Shown here: positions 6,996-12,715 of the stretch, in pieces
Numbering within the stretch: the stretch's first letter is position 1
Layout: every line of letters begins with the position of its first letter
Source of the DNA: Phycisphaerales bacterium
GTDB lineage: Bacteria > Planctomycetota > Phycisphaerae > SM23-33
DNA: 12,767 nucleotides
Reading direction: 5' to 3'
Assembly: GCA_003171235.1 (NCBI GenBank)
Contig: PMYM01000190.1
Span: 1 to 12,767, forward strand
Position numbers and translations under genes: made by a program
Notes under the pieces: model-generated
What the model saw: the letters and a program-made list of their open reading frames with translations, nothing else
What the model was told of the DNA's origin: nothing
Databases searched by the model: none

Positions 6996-7024
6996 AATGT
7001 AGCAGATTTTCCCCGGACCGGCAA
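6996..7024 (-). promoter_or_regulatory. Candidate promoter of yggS, predicting a leaderless mRNA
   Basis: On the minus strand, TTGCCG (7019-7024) and TACATT (6996-7001) are separated by 17 bp. The -10 box ends 7 nt before the ATG at 6988, so the first transcribed base should be at or next to the A of the start codon. It is divergent from the HEAT-gene promoter; the two -35 boxes are 31 bp apart. Confidence 0.55.
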
Positions 7025-7055
7025 CATGTCGTTGCGCGCGGGCCCCGGCCGGCGC

Positions 7056-7084
7056 TGGACGCCGCCAACCGGGGGAACTAGCAT
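7056..7084 (+). promoter_or_regulatory. Candidate promoter of the HEAT-repeat gene, predicting a leaderless mRNA
   Basis: TGGACG (7056-7061) and TAGCAT (7079-7084) are separated by 17 bp, each with four of six matches to consensus. The -10 box ends 6 nt before the ATG at 7091, and no Shine-Dalgarno precedes that ATG. It forms a divergent pair with the yggS promoter in a 102-nt intergenic region. Confidence 0.45.
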
Positions 7085-7090
7085 AGTGCC

Positions 7091-8443
7091 ATGACGGCAA
7101 TTCACCTGTGCGGTCTTTGCCTGGCCCTGGTTGCGGGGCAGGCCTCGCAGCCGGCGAGTTCTTCGGCGCCGGCGTGGGAATGGGGCCCGCCGACGGCTGG
7201 GCTGTCTGCCGGTTGCCAGACGCCCGGCTTTTTCATCCAGGGCCAGTCAATGAAACTGGAGTGGGCCCTGCGCAACGCCGGCGCCTCGGCGGTAAGACTT
7301 GGATCGGCGGACAAGGCATTGGCCTATCTGCTGATCGGCCAGGGGCAGGAGATCTTCTACAGCGAGAAAATCCTGCCGGAAGCGAAGGGCTGGCCTGTTT
7401 CGCTCGAGCCGGGGCAAACCCTCCCGATGCCCGCGACGGACCTGGCCGTCCTGAAGGCCTTCGCCTATGCCCGCGGAATGAAGTTGGCCGGGGGTTACCC
7501 TTCAGCCCCGGCCGATCAGCCCGCCACGCCGCTGGGAGATTTCGCCGGGCTGCTCAAGCCCGCTACGGCGACTCTGCGAATGGTGTTCTACCTTGAGGGC
7601 GAGCGGCCCATGATGCTGGAAGGCCCGCGCCTGAAACTGGAGATACAGCGGGCGGAGTTTGCCGCGCTTTCGCCGCAGCGGCAGAGGCAGGAGCTGGCCG
7701 ACCTGGCTGCCGACCTGCGTAAGGACGCCTGGAGCGCCCGCAACGCCCACGACCGCGCCTGCCGCATTGGTCAGCCTGCCATCGCGACCCTGGCAGAGGT
7801 GCTGCGCGACGAGCAGGCCGGCGAGTTTGCCCGCATGTGGGCCGCCACCGCCCTGGCCGACATCGGCGGCGAGGGCGCGGTCGGGCCGCTGCTGGCCGCC
7901 CTGCAGGACCCCGCCTCCGGCGTGCGCGATGCCGCAGCCTATCACGGGATCAAACTGCAAAACCCCCTCTTCGACCAGCCGCTGATGAAGCTGGCCATCT
8001 CCGGCCAGGATCCCATGATCACCGCCTGGACGATCATGGGCTACCTCAAGTTCCGCAAGGCCGTGCCGGAGGAACTGCTGAAGGCCGGCTTGGCCAGCAA
8101 GGAATGGAAGGTGCGGGCGGCAGTGGCCGAAACCGTCTCCCGCGGCAACCCCGATAAAACCCACCTGCCCATCCTCCGCGCCTTGCTGGCCGACGAAAAC
8201 GAAAACATCCGCGCCACCGCCGCCGGGGGCATAGCCCAGGTGGGCGACGCCTCAGCCGCCACCATCGACGCCCTGGTCGGCGCCCTGGCTCCGACGGGCG
8301 AGAAGTCACGGGAAACTGCCGTCAAGGCCCTGGCCGATCTGACCAAAAACGCCTGGACCTACGCCGGCTCGGCGGCCCAAAAGCAATCGACCATCCAGAA
8401 GATCCAGCAGTGGTGGAAAGACGCCAAGCCGACTTGGAAATGA
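7091..8443 (+). CDS. Secreted HEAT-repeat protein
   Basis: This 450-residue protein begins with a probable signal peptide (hydrophobic IHLCGLCLALVAG, residues 4-16), so it should be exported. Residues about 28-190 form an unassigned, probably beta-rich domain (for example MKLEWALRNAGASAVRLGS), suggestive of an Ig-like or cell-surface module. From about 200 onward there are helical HEAT/PBS-type repeats: the segments around IATLAEVLRD, ARMWAATALADIGGEGAVGPL, VRAAVAETVSRG and IRATAAGGIAQVGDASAATI. These repeats usually serve as protein-binding scaffolds. There is no catalytic motif. The tail is Trp/Lys-rich (WWKDAKPTWK). The start is the only one that gives a signal peptide. A small membrane protein follows after 15 nt and is likely co-transcribed. 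The partner and role are unknown. Confidence 0.85.
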   Translation: MTAIHLCGLCLALVAGQASQPASSSAPAWEWGPPTAGLSAGCQTPGFFIQGQSMKLEWALRNAGASAVRLGSADKALAYLLIGQGQEIFYSEKILPEAKGWPVSLEPGQTLPMPATDLAVLKAFAYARGMKLAGGYPSAPADQPATPLGDFAGLLKPATATLRMVFYLEGERPMMLEGPRLKLEIQRAEFAALSPQRQRQELADLAADLRKDAWSARNAHDRACRIGQPAIATLAEVLRDEQAGEFARMWAATALADIGGEGAVGPLLAALQDPASGVRDAAAYHGIKLQNPLFDQPLMKLAISGQDPMITAWTIMGYLKFRKAVPEELLKAGLASKEWKVRAAVAETVSRGNPDKTHLPILRALLADENENIRATAAGGIAQVGDASAATIDALVGALAPTGEKSRETAVKALADLTKNAWTYAGSAAQKQSTIQKIQQWWKDAKPTWK

Positions 8444-8458
8444 TCCTGAGGTGACGAC

Positions 8459-8743
8459 GTGATCACTTGGTCGCCAAAGAATCGTGCCCCGATTGTAACC
8501 TCAATGGCATTTCAGGTCTTTGGACTGCTTCTTGTCTCGTTAGTTCTGGATGCCCAGTTTGCTGGAGCGGTAGTCTTCACGATCATCGGTTATTGGTTTG
8601 GAGTGCTCTTGATCTTGTTCCGCCGGGGAAAGGATCCCAGCAGGCTGGACCTGTTGTTTGAAAGATGGGGTTTTCCCGTGCTATGGTTTGTGGTCACCCT
8701 GCCAGTGTTGTTCATCTGTCGCCTGGCGGGCCTTAGGTTTTAG
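8459..8743 (+). CDS. Small membrane protein of unknown function, GTG start
   Basis: This 94-residue protein has two clear membrane segments (about 33-54 and 70-88) and a possible third at about 15-30. A short positively charged loop, RRGKDPSRLD (55-64), lies between them. I know no family for it. The GTG start is supported by a strong Shine-Dalgarno GAGGTGA (8448-8454) placed 4 nt upstream. Base composition is clearly less GC-rich than in the flanking genes, with many T-ending codons, which may indicate a recently acquired or weakly selected gene. It follows the HEAT-repeat gene by 15 nt and is probably its operon partner. A GC-rich hairpin lies 9 nt after the stop. Confidence 0.75.
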   Translation: MITWSPKNRAPIVTSMAFQVFGLLLVSLVLDAQFAGAVVFTIIGYWFGVLLILFRRGKDPSRLDLLFERWGFPVLWFVVTLPVLFICRLAGLRF

Positions 8744-8751
8744 AACAGGCA

Positions 8752-8770
8752 GCCGCCCAGACAGGGCGGC
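8752..8770. terminator. GC-rich hairpin between convergent genes
   Basis: A perfect 7-bp stem GCCGCCC/GGGCGGC closes the loop AGACA, starting 9 nt after the stop codon of the small membrane protein. There is no T-tract on either side, so it is not a canonical intrinsic terminator. Its position between the convergent 8743 and 8852 gene ends suggests transcript-end formation or protection from 3' exonucleases. Confidence 0.45.
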
Positions 8771-8800
8771 AAACAGCGCCCGGCATGCCACCAGCGTCTC

Positions 8801-8852
8801 CGCACTTTCGCACTTCCGCACTTTCGCACTTTCGCACTTTCGCACTCCGCAC
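8801..8852. repeat. Octamer tandem array (CGCACTTT)n abutting the ASKHA-gene stop codon
   Basis: CGCACTTT is repeated from 8801 with little variation: CGCACTTC at 8809, perfect units at 8817, 8825 and 8833, a 7-nt unit CGCACTC at 8841, then CGCAC at 8848-8852. This gives about 6.5 copies. The last base of the array is part of the TAG stop codon (8852-8854) of the minus-strand activator gene. The unit is too short and too variable to be CRISPR. The array has no dyad symmetry, unlike the other intergenic repeats here. Confidence 0.85.
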
Positions 8853-10723
8853 TATCCGTGGGGCAGGAGCATGGCCAGGGTGTAGGCGTCCATGAACTCG
8901 GGGTCGAGGTTGAGCTGGATGACGGTGGGGGCCCCGGCCAGGTGGGGCAGTTGTGATCGCACGTTCTGATCCACCAACGCCAGGTACGCCCCGCCCAGCG
9001 AGCCGTTGCCCACGAAGATGAAACGTTCGCGCGGAATGTCCGGCAGCAGCCCCATAGCCACGGCGTTGTCCAGGTCGATGTGCCGGGCGAAGCCGCCGGC
9101 CAGGTAGAACCGGTGAATGTCGCCGAAGCCCTTGCCGAAGTGCTTCATGGCGATTTTCAGGGCGGCGAAGATCACGCCCTTGGCCTGCAGCAGGGCCGAG
9201 ATGTCGCGCTCGGTGACGGCGATAGGGGCTCTGCCATCGTCGGTTTTTTCGGCCTCCACCAGTTCGTAGGCCAGCACGTCCGTTTGGCCCTGCCGCACCT
9301 TGCGCAGGCGCGGGCACTTCTCAACGGCCTGGGGGGTGAATCGCCCGGTCGGGCCAAGGATGCCGGCCTTGAAGGCCTGGGCGACGAAATCTATCAGCCC
9401 GCTGCCGCAGATGCCGGTGGGGGCGGCCTGGCCAATGACCGTCATTTGCGGCGGGGCGGCAAGATCGGCGATGGCCAGCGAGTCGATCGCCCCCACGGCC
9501 GCCCGCATGCCGCAGGAAAGCCCGTGGCCCTCGAAGGCCGGGCCGGCCGGGGCCGCGCAGGCGATGGCGCGGTCGCGGTTGCCGATGACGATCTCGGCGT
9601 TGGTGCCGATGTCGATCATGGCCGTGACCTCGCCGCGCGAAAGCTGGCCGCAGAGGTACATGTCGCTGGTGGCGTCGCCGCCGATGTAAGCAGCCGCCGA
9701 CGGGCTGATGTCCACGAAGGCCTCGGGGTTTATGTCCAGGTGCAGTTGGCCTGCCCGGCAGGGGCCCAGGTTGTTGCTGACGGGGGCGAAGGGCGCCCCG
9801 CCCAGGCCGGCAGGGTCCACCCCGCACAGCAGGTGCATCATGACCGTATTGCCCGAGACGCTCATGTGAGCGATGTCGCCAGTGGCGATGTCCTGCCGCT
9901 GGGCCAGAAGCCGCAGCAGGCGGTTGATCGTGCCTTCGGTCACCAGCTCGCGCAGCTCGGCGAGGCGATGGGGCGTGGAGGCGTAGCTTATTCGGCTAGC
10001 GACGTTGTCGCAGCGGATGATCTGTTGGTTATAGCAACTGGCGGCGTCGACGATCTTGCCGGTGTTGAGATCCACCAGGGCGACCACCACGGTGGTGGTG
10101 CCGACGTCCACGGCCGCACCGTAGTGCCGTCCGGTCGTATCGCCCTCCTGCAGGGCGACCAGGTGCCAGAGGCCTTCGTCGGCGGTGACGGTGGCGGTGA
10201 CTTGGTAACCACTCTTGCGGATCAGCGGCCCCTGCCGGGCTACGTACACCGAGCAGGCAACGCGTCCGTCGTAGCCGCGGCCGCGCAGGGCATCCAGCAC
10301 GCGCTGGATGTCGCCCCGGGCATCGGCTAGGTCGGGCGGATCGAGTTTCAGGAACTCTTTGCGGGCGGCCGGACGTATGGCCACCGGCGGGGCGTGGGAG
10401 AATTCCACCACCACCTGCTCGCCCGCCTCGATCAGCGAGTGGCGCGGCACGCCCACCCGCCAGGGACCCGCGGGGATGAGCGTCTGGCAGGCCAGCACGC
10501 GCCGCGGCCGGCCGTTCAGCGCCAGCGGCTGGCCCTGGAGCGTCTGGAAGTCGCCTTCCAACAGGTCGACCGCGCAGCCGCCGCAGACGCCCTGCCCGCC
10601 GCAGGCGACGTTCAGGATTATGCCGGCCTGGGCGGCTGCCTCGTTCAGGCGCGAACCGGCAGCGGCCCGGCAGTCCACATTCCGGTGCGGCAACTCGAAC
10701 CTGCCCTGGGACTTGGTCTTCAT
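8852..10723 (-). CDS. 2Fe-2S ferredoxin-ASKHA domain protein, RACo-like corrinoid activator
   Basis: This 623-residue cytoplasmic protein has an N-terminal 2Fe-2S ferredoxin domain with cluster ligands Cys41, Cys47, Cys50 and Cys79 in the standard CX5CX2C...C pattern. A middle domain leads to a C-terminal ASKHA ATPase domain. ATPase motifs are visible: phosphate-1 DVGTTT (206-211), phosphate-2 DIGTNAE (371-377), GICGSGLID (437-445) and the adenosine-site YLAGGFARHID (540-550). Proteins of this layout (RACo type) use ATP and low-potential electrons to re-reduce inactive Co(II) corrinoid to Co(I) in corrinoid methyltransfer systems. The length is typical. The neighbouring AcsE-like gene supports this role. 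The start at 10723 has no Shine-Dalgarno and lies 7 nt after a -10-like box. The exact corrinoid partner is not in the window. Confidence 0.9.
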   Translation of the reverse strand: MKTKSQGRFELPHRNVDCRAAAGSRLNEAAAQAGIILNVACGGQGVCGGCAVDLLEGDFQTLQGQPLALNGRPRRVLACQTLIPAGPWRVGVPRHSLIEAGEQVVVEFSHAPPVAIRPAARKEFLKLDPPDLADARGDIQRVLDALRGRGYDGRVACSVYVARQGPLIRKSGYQVTATVTADEGLWHLVALQEGDTTGRHYGAAVDVGTTTVVVALVDLNTGKIVDAASCYNQQIIRCDNVASRISYASTPHRLAELRELVTEGTINRLLRLLAQRQDIATGDIAHMSVSGNTVMMHLLCGVDPAGLGGAPFAPVSNNLGPCRAGQLHLDINPEAFVDISPSAAAYIGGDATSDMYLCGQLSRGEVTAMIDIGTNAEIVIGNRDRAIACAAPAGPAFEGHGLSCGMRAAVGAIDSLAIADLAAPPQMTVIGQAAPTGICGSGLIDFVAQAFKAGILGPTGRFTPQAVEKCPRLRKVRQGQTDVLAYELVEAEKTDDGRAPIAVTERDISALLQAKGVIFAALKIAMKHFGKGFGDIHRFYLAGGFARHIDLDNAVAMGLLPDIPRERFIFVGNGSLGGAYLALVDQNVRSQLPHLAGAPTVIQLNLDPEFMDAYTLAMLLPHG

Positions 10724-10730
10724 GGCCGGT

Positions 10731-10760
10731 ATTGTACTGCCGGCGGGGCGGTCTTGCCTA
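10731..10760 (-). promoter_or_regulatory. Candidate promoter of the ASKHA activator, predicting a leaderless mRNA
   Basis: On the minus strand, TAGGCA (10755-10760) and TACAAT (10731-10736) are separated by 18 bp. The -10 box is five of six to consensus and ends 7 nt before the ATG at 10723. The 13-mer CCGGCAGTACAAT that includes it recurs exactly upstream of leuD (12667-12679). It lies beyond the twin hairpin at 10788-10866, so this gene can be expressed independently of acsE. Confidence 0.55.
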
Positions 10761-10787
10761 TTGCGACAGTAAGTTCGTCATTTCGGC

Positions 10788-10866
10788 GTGTCGCGGGCAT
10801 CCTGCCCGCGCCCCGCGGCCGTCCCTGGCGCCAAACCGGTACTCGCGGGCGAGACGCCCGCGACAC
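10788..10866. repeat. Twin-hairpin dispersed repeat, CGCGGGC/GCCCGCG family
   Basis: Two stem-loops share the identical 7-bp stem CGCGGGC/GCCCGCG: 10792-10810 (loop ATCCT) and 10844-10862 (loop GAGAC), separated by 33 nt. The outer ends are also inverted: GTGTCGCGGGC (10788-10798) and GCCCGCGACAC (10856-10866) are exact complements, so one large hairpin is an alternative fold. It begins 7 nt beyond the acsE stop codon and could terminate or cap that transcript. Its plus-strand spurious translation (VAGILPA...GRDARDT) is one I remember from many intergenic regions of planctomycete-like genomes. Confidence 0.85.
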
Positions 10867-10873
10867 AGAACTG

Positions 10874-11671
10874 CTATTGGAGCTTTCCCGCCCGGAAGGC
10901 GGCGACGTAGTTGGCGCACCACTCGTCGGCCCCGGAAAGCGTCTGGGCCGCCAGGATGATGGGCATCAGGCCGGGCGTGCAGGGGTCGATGATAGCGCAG
11001 TCCATGCCGTGGTAAACGGCCGCCGCCGCCATGGCCAGGTTGACGTGCCGCCGCCCCGGCAGGCCGTAGCTGGCGTTGGACAGGCCTCCGCCGACGTGCA
11101 CCTGGGGGTACTTGGCGCGGATGTCGGCGATGGACTGGCAGAGGGCCTTGGCCGAATTCTGGTCGGCCGAAACCGGGAAGAAGCACGGGTCGATGATGAT
11201 CTCGTCGAGCCCCTTGCCGGCGGCGGTCAACTGGCCGATGAGTTGCTCGGCCCGCTCCAGGCGGTCCTGGGCCGAGGTGGGCGTGCCGCCATCGGCCATG
11301 CACAGGCCGATGACCATGCAGGCGTGTTTGCGCACCACCGGCAGCAGGGCCTCCAGCCGGTCCTTCTCCAGCGAGATGGAATTGACGATGGGCTTGGAGC
11401 GGGCCAGCGACAGCCCCACCTCCAGGGCCTGCGGGCTGGCAGAGTCCAGGCACAGCGGCACGTCGGTGTGCTGCTGGACAAGCCCCACCAGCCATTCCAT
11501 GTTCTTGACCTCGGCCTGGGGGCGGGGATCGCCGCCGTTGAGGTCGAGATAGTTGGCGCCGGCGGCGACCTGCTCCAGGGCGATCTTGACGATGTACTGC
11601 TCATCACGTGCGGCGATGGCCGGGGCGATGGCCTTGCGCGTGGCGTTTATTTTCTCACCAATGATGATCAT
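10874..11671 (-). CDS. acsE: Methyltetrahydrofolate methyltransferase, AcsE-like (corrinoid methyltransferase pathway)
   Basis: This 265-residue single-domain protein has a pterin-binding TIM barrel. AcsE transfers the methyl group of 5-methyl-THF to a corrinoid iron-sulfur protein. Signatures in order are the start IIIGEKINATRKAI, YLDLNGG (41-47), CLDSAS with Asp76, VNSIS with Asn97, IIIDPCFFP with Asp161, and GLSNASYGLPGRR with Asn199. These align with the pterin-binding and catalytic residues described for the Moorella enzyme. It lacks the B12 domains of MetH, and the length is that of stand-alone AcsE/MtgA-type enzymes. The ATG directly follows the DUF167 stop (TAA-ATG, no gap), with GGAG 6 nt upstream inside that gene, so translation is coupled. 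It could serve the Wood-Ljungdahl methyl branch or a demethylation (MtgA-like) system. Confidence 0.88.
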   Translation of the reverse strand: MIIIGEKINATRKAIAPAIAARDEQYIVKIALEQVAAGANYLDLNGGDPRPQAEVKNMEWLVGLVQQHTDVPLCLDSASPQALEVGLSLARSKPIVNSISLEKDRLEALLPVVRKHACMVIGLCMADGGTPTSAQDRLERAEQLIGQLTAAGKGLDEIIIDPCFFPVSADQNSAKALCQSIADIRAKYPQVHVGGGLSNASYGLPGRRHVNLAMAAAAVYHGMDCAIIDPCTPGLMPIILAAQTLSGADEWCANYVAAFRAGKLQ

Positions 11672-11983
11672 TTAAATCTCCAGGCCCGAAAGAACTTCCC
11701 TCACGTGCTGGGCCGAAACGTTGGCGATGAGGAATTCCTTGCGCGGGCTGGCCGGCCCGCAGGCGATAGTGATGGCCTTGGGCGGCAGCAGCAGGGCCTC
11801 GGCCAGCACGGCGGCCACGGCCTTATTGGCCCGGCCTTTCTCCGGCGGGGCGGCCACGGCGATCTTGAGGCTCTCGCCCAGCACGCCGGCGATGCGGTCG
11901 CGCGAGGCGCCGGGCACCACCTTGACCGGCAGGATGCACCCGCCGGCGGTGTCGCGAAGGTCAAGCTTTTCGGTGTCTTTCAT
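11672..11983 (-). CDS. DUF167 (YggU-like) family protein
   Basis: This 103-residue protein has the DUF167 core: ILPVKVVPGASRDRIAGVLG (17-36), LKIAVAAPPEKGRANKAV (39-56) and a final strand ending SPRKEFLI. The APPEKGRANKA block is the family hallmark. DUF167 proteins are small alpha/beta cytoplasmic proteins of unknown function. The chosen ATG at 11983 has no clear Shine-Dalgarno and lies right next to the repeat at 11992-12076. The ten residues before the conserved core are variable, so a slightly later start cannot be excluded. The stop codon touches the acsE start. Confidence 0.88.
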   Translation of the reverse strand: MKDTEKLDLRDTAGGCILPVKVVPGASRDRIAGVLGESLKIAVAAPPEKGRANKAVAAVLAEALLLPPKAITIACGPASPRKEFLIANVSAQHVREVLSGLEI

Positions 11984-11991
11984 AGAAACTG

Positions 11992-12076
11992 GTAACCAGT
12001 AGCCGGTGGTCAGTACCCAGGGAAAGAAGCCTTTCTTTGTCCTGTTCCTGGCTACCGGCTCCAGGCTACTGGCTAC
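11992..12076. repeat. Intergenic inverted repeat between leuD and the DUF167 gene
   Basis: GTAACCAGT (11992-12000) and AGCCGGT (12001-12007) are mirrored by ACCGGCT (12054-12060) and ACTGGCTAC (12068-12076), with one mismatch and a 7-nt bulge. This gives a long hairpin, with an inner hairpin AAAGAA/TTCTTT at 12023-12038. The central TTTCTTTG (12032-12039) also occurs in the centre of the repeat at 5621-5705. Both elements use GTAGCC/GGCTAC-type arms, so I treat them as one loose family. It starts 8 nt past the leuD stop codon. Confidence 0.7.
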
Positions 12077-12084
12077 TTCTTTTC

Positions 12085-12645
12085 CTACTTCAGCATTCCC
12101 TGCTTCTTGGCGTAGTTGAAGATGCCGCCGGCGTCGATGATGGCTTTCACGTCGCCCAGGGGGCTCAGCGGATAACTATTGCCGGTGCGGCGGTCGGTCA
12201 GAGTGGCGGCCTGGGCGTCGATTTCGACCTGGTCGCCGGTGGCGATTTCCTCCACCAGCCGCCTGGCTGTCTCGAAGGGCACCAAGTAGCCGCCGTTGAC
12301 GCTGTTGCGGTAGAAGATGCGGGCGTAGGACTGGGCCACCACCGCCTTGACGCCCGCCTGGGCCAGCGCCAGCGGGGCGTGCTCGCGCGACGAGCCGCAG
12401 CCGAAGTTGCTGCCGGCGATCACCACCGCGAATTCGCTGACGAACTGCTCGCCCTTAACGAAGGGGATGTTGCCCTTGGGCAGGCCGCTGGCCTTGGCCG
12501 GCACGCCGCTCATGGCGTAACGCCCGAACAGCTTTCGCTCCTGGGGCATGGCCGGGTTGAGCGAGAGGTGCTGGGCGGGGATGACCTGGTCGGTGTCGAT
12601 ATCATCGCCGACGACGAATGCCTTGCCGCGGATAATCTTGTCCAT
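12085..12645 (-). CDS. leuD: 3-isopropylmalate dehydratase small subunit
   Basis: This 186-residue protein is the swivel-domain subunit of isopropylmalate isomerase, which converts 2- to 3-isopropylmalate in leucine biosynthesis together with LeuC. Signatures are VVGDDIDTDQVIPA (11-24), the substrate-binding GSNFGCGSSREHAPLAL (78-94), AVVAQSYARIFYRNSVNGG (101-119) and the C-terminal IDAGGIFNYAKKQGM. The YARIFYRNSV block and the IDAGGIFNYA end resemble the plant/Chlamydia-type subunit more than the enterobacterial one. The start at 12645 has a good Shine-Dalgarno (GAGGAA, 12652-12657) 6 nt upstream; the 26-residue upstream extension is unconserved and runs through the promoter. LeuC is not in the window. 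Because the family is related to other hydro-lyase small subunits, a homologous dehydratase role is a minor alternative. Confidence 0.92.
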   Translation of the reverse strand: MDKIIRGKAFVVGDDIDTDQVIPAQHLSLNPAMPQERKLFGRYAMSGVPAKASGLPKGNIPFVKGEQFVSEFAVVIAGSNFGCGSSREHAPLALAQAGVKAVVAQSYARIFYRNSVNGGYLVPFETARRLVEEIATGDQVEIDAQAATLTDRRTGNSYPLSPLGDVKAIIDAGGIFNYAKKQGMLK

Positions 12646-12666
12646 GTCTGTTTCCTCAAAAGGGGG

Positions 12667-12696
12667 ATTGTACTGCCGGGGCGTTTCCTGCGCCAA
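12667..12696 (-). promoter_or_regulatory. Candidate promoter of leuD
   Basis: On the minus strand, TTGGCG (12691-12696) and TACAAT (12667-12672) are separated by 18 bp. The -10 box is five of six to consensus. The distance to the ATG (21 nt) leaves a short leader holding the GAGGAA Shine-Dalgarno. The 13-mer containing the -10 box, CCGGCAGTACAAT on the minus strand (12667-12679), is identical to that of the ASKHA activator promoter. Confidence 0.6.
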
Positions 12697-12715
12697 GAAT
12701 ATGCTCTGGCCCTCT

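Noticed and set aside
5954..7081. Plus-strand open frame running from the PfpI-like gene through yggS
   Set aside because: Out of frame with the PfpI-like gene and antisense to yggS; no conserved motif.
8801..8852. CRISPR-like array
   Set aside because: The period is 8 nt with no spacers; it is a simple tandem repeat.
9080..10330. Plus-strand open frame (416 codons) opposite the ASKHA activator
   Set aside because: Antisense to a gene with intact ATPase motifs; composition typical of a shadow frame.
11672..11983. Functional link between the DUF167 (YggU-like) gene and yggS in the same window
   Set aside because: The similar names reflect E. coli gene nomenclature; here the genes are 4.7 kb apart and separated by other transcription units.
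10394..11995. Long plus-strand open frame (533 codons) across the activator, acsE and DUF167 genes
   Set aside because: It is the antisense shadow of three recognisable genes, with low-complexity composition, and it crosses the hairpin repeat.
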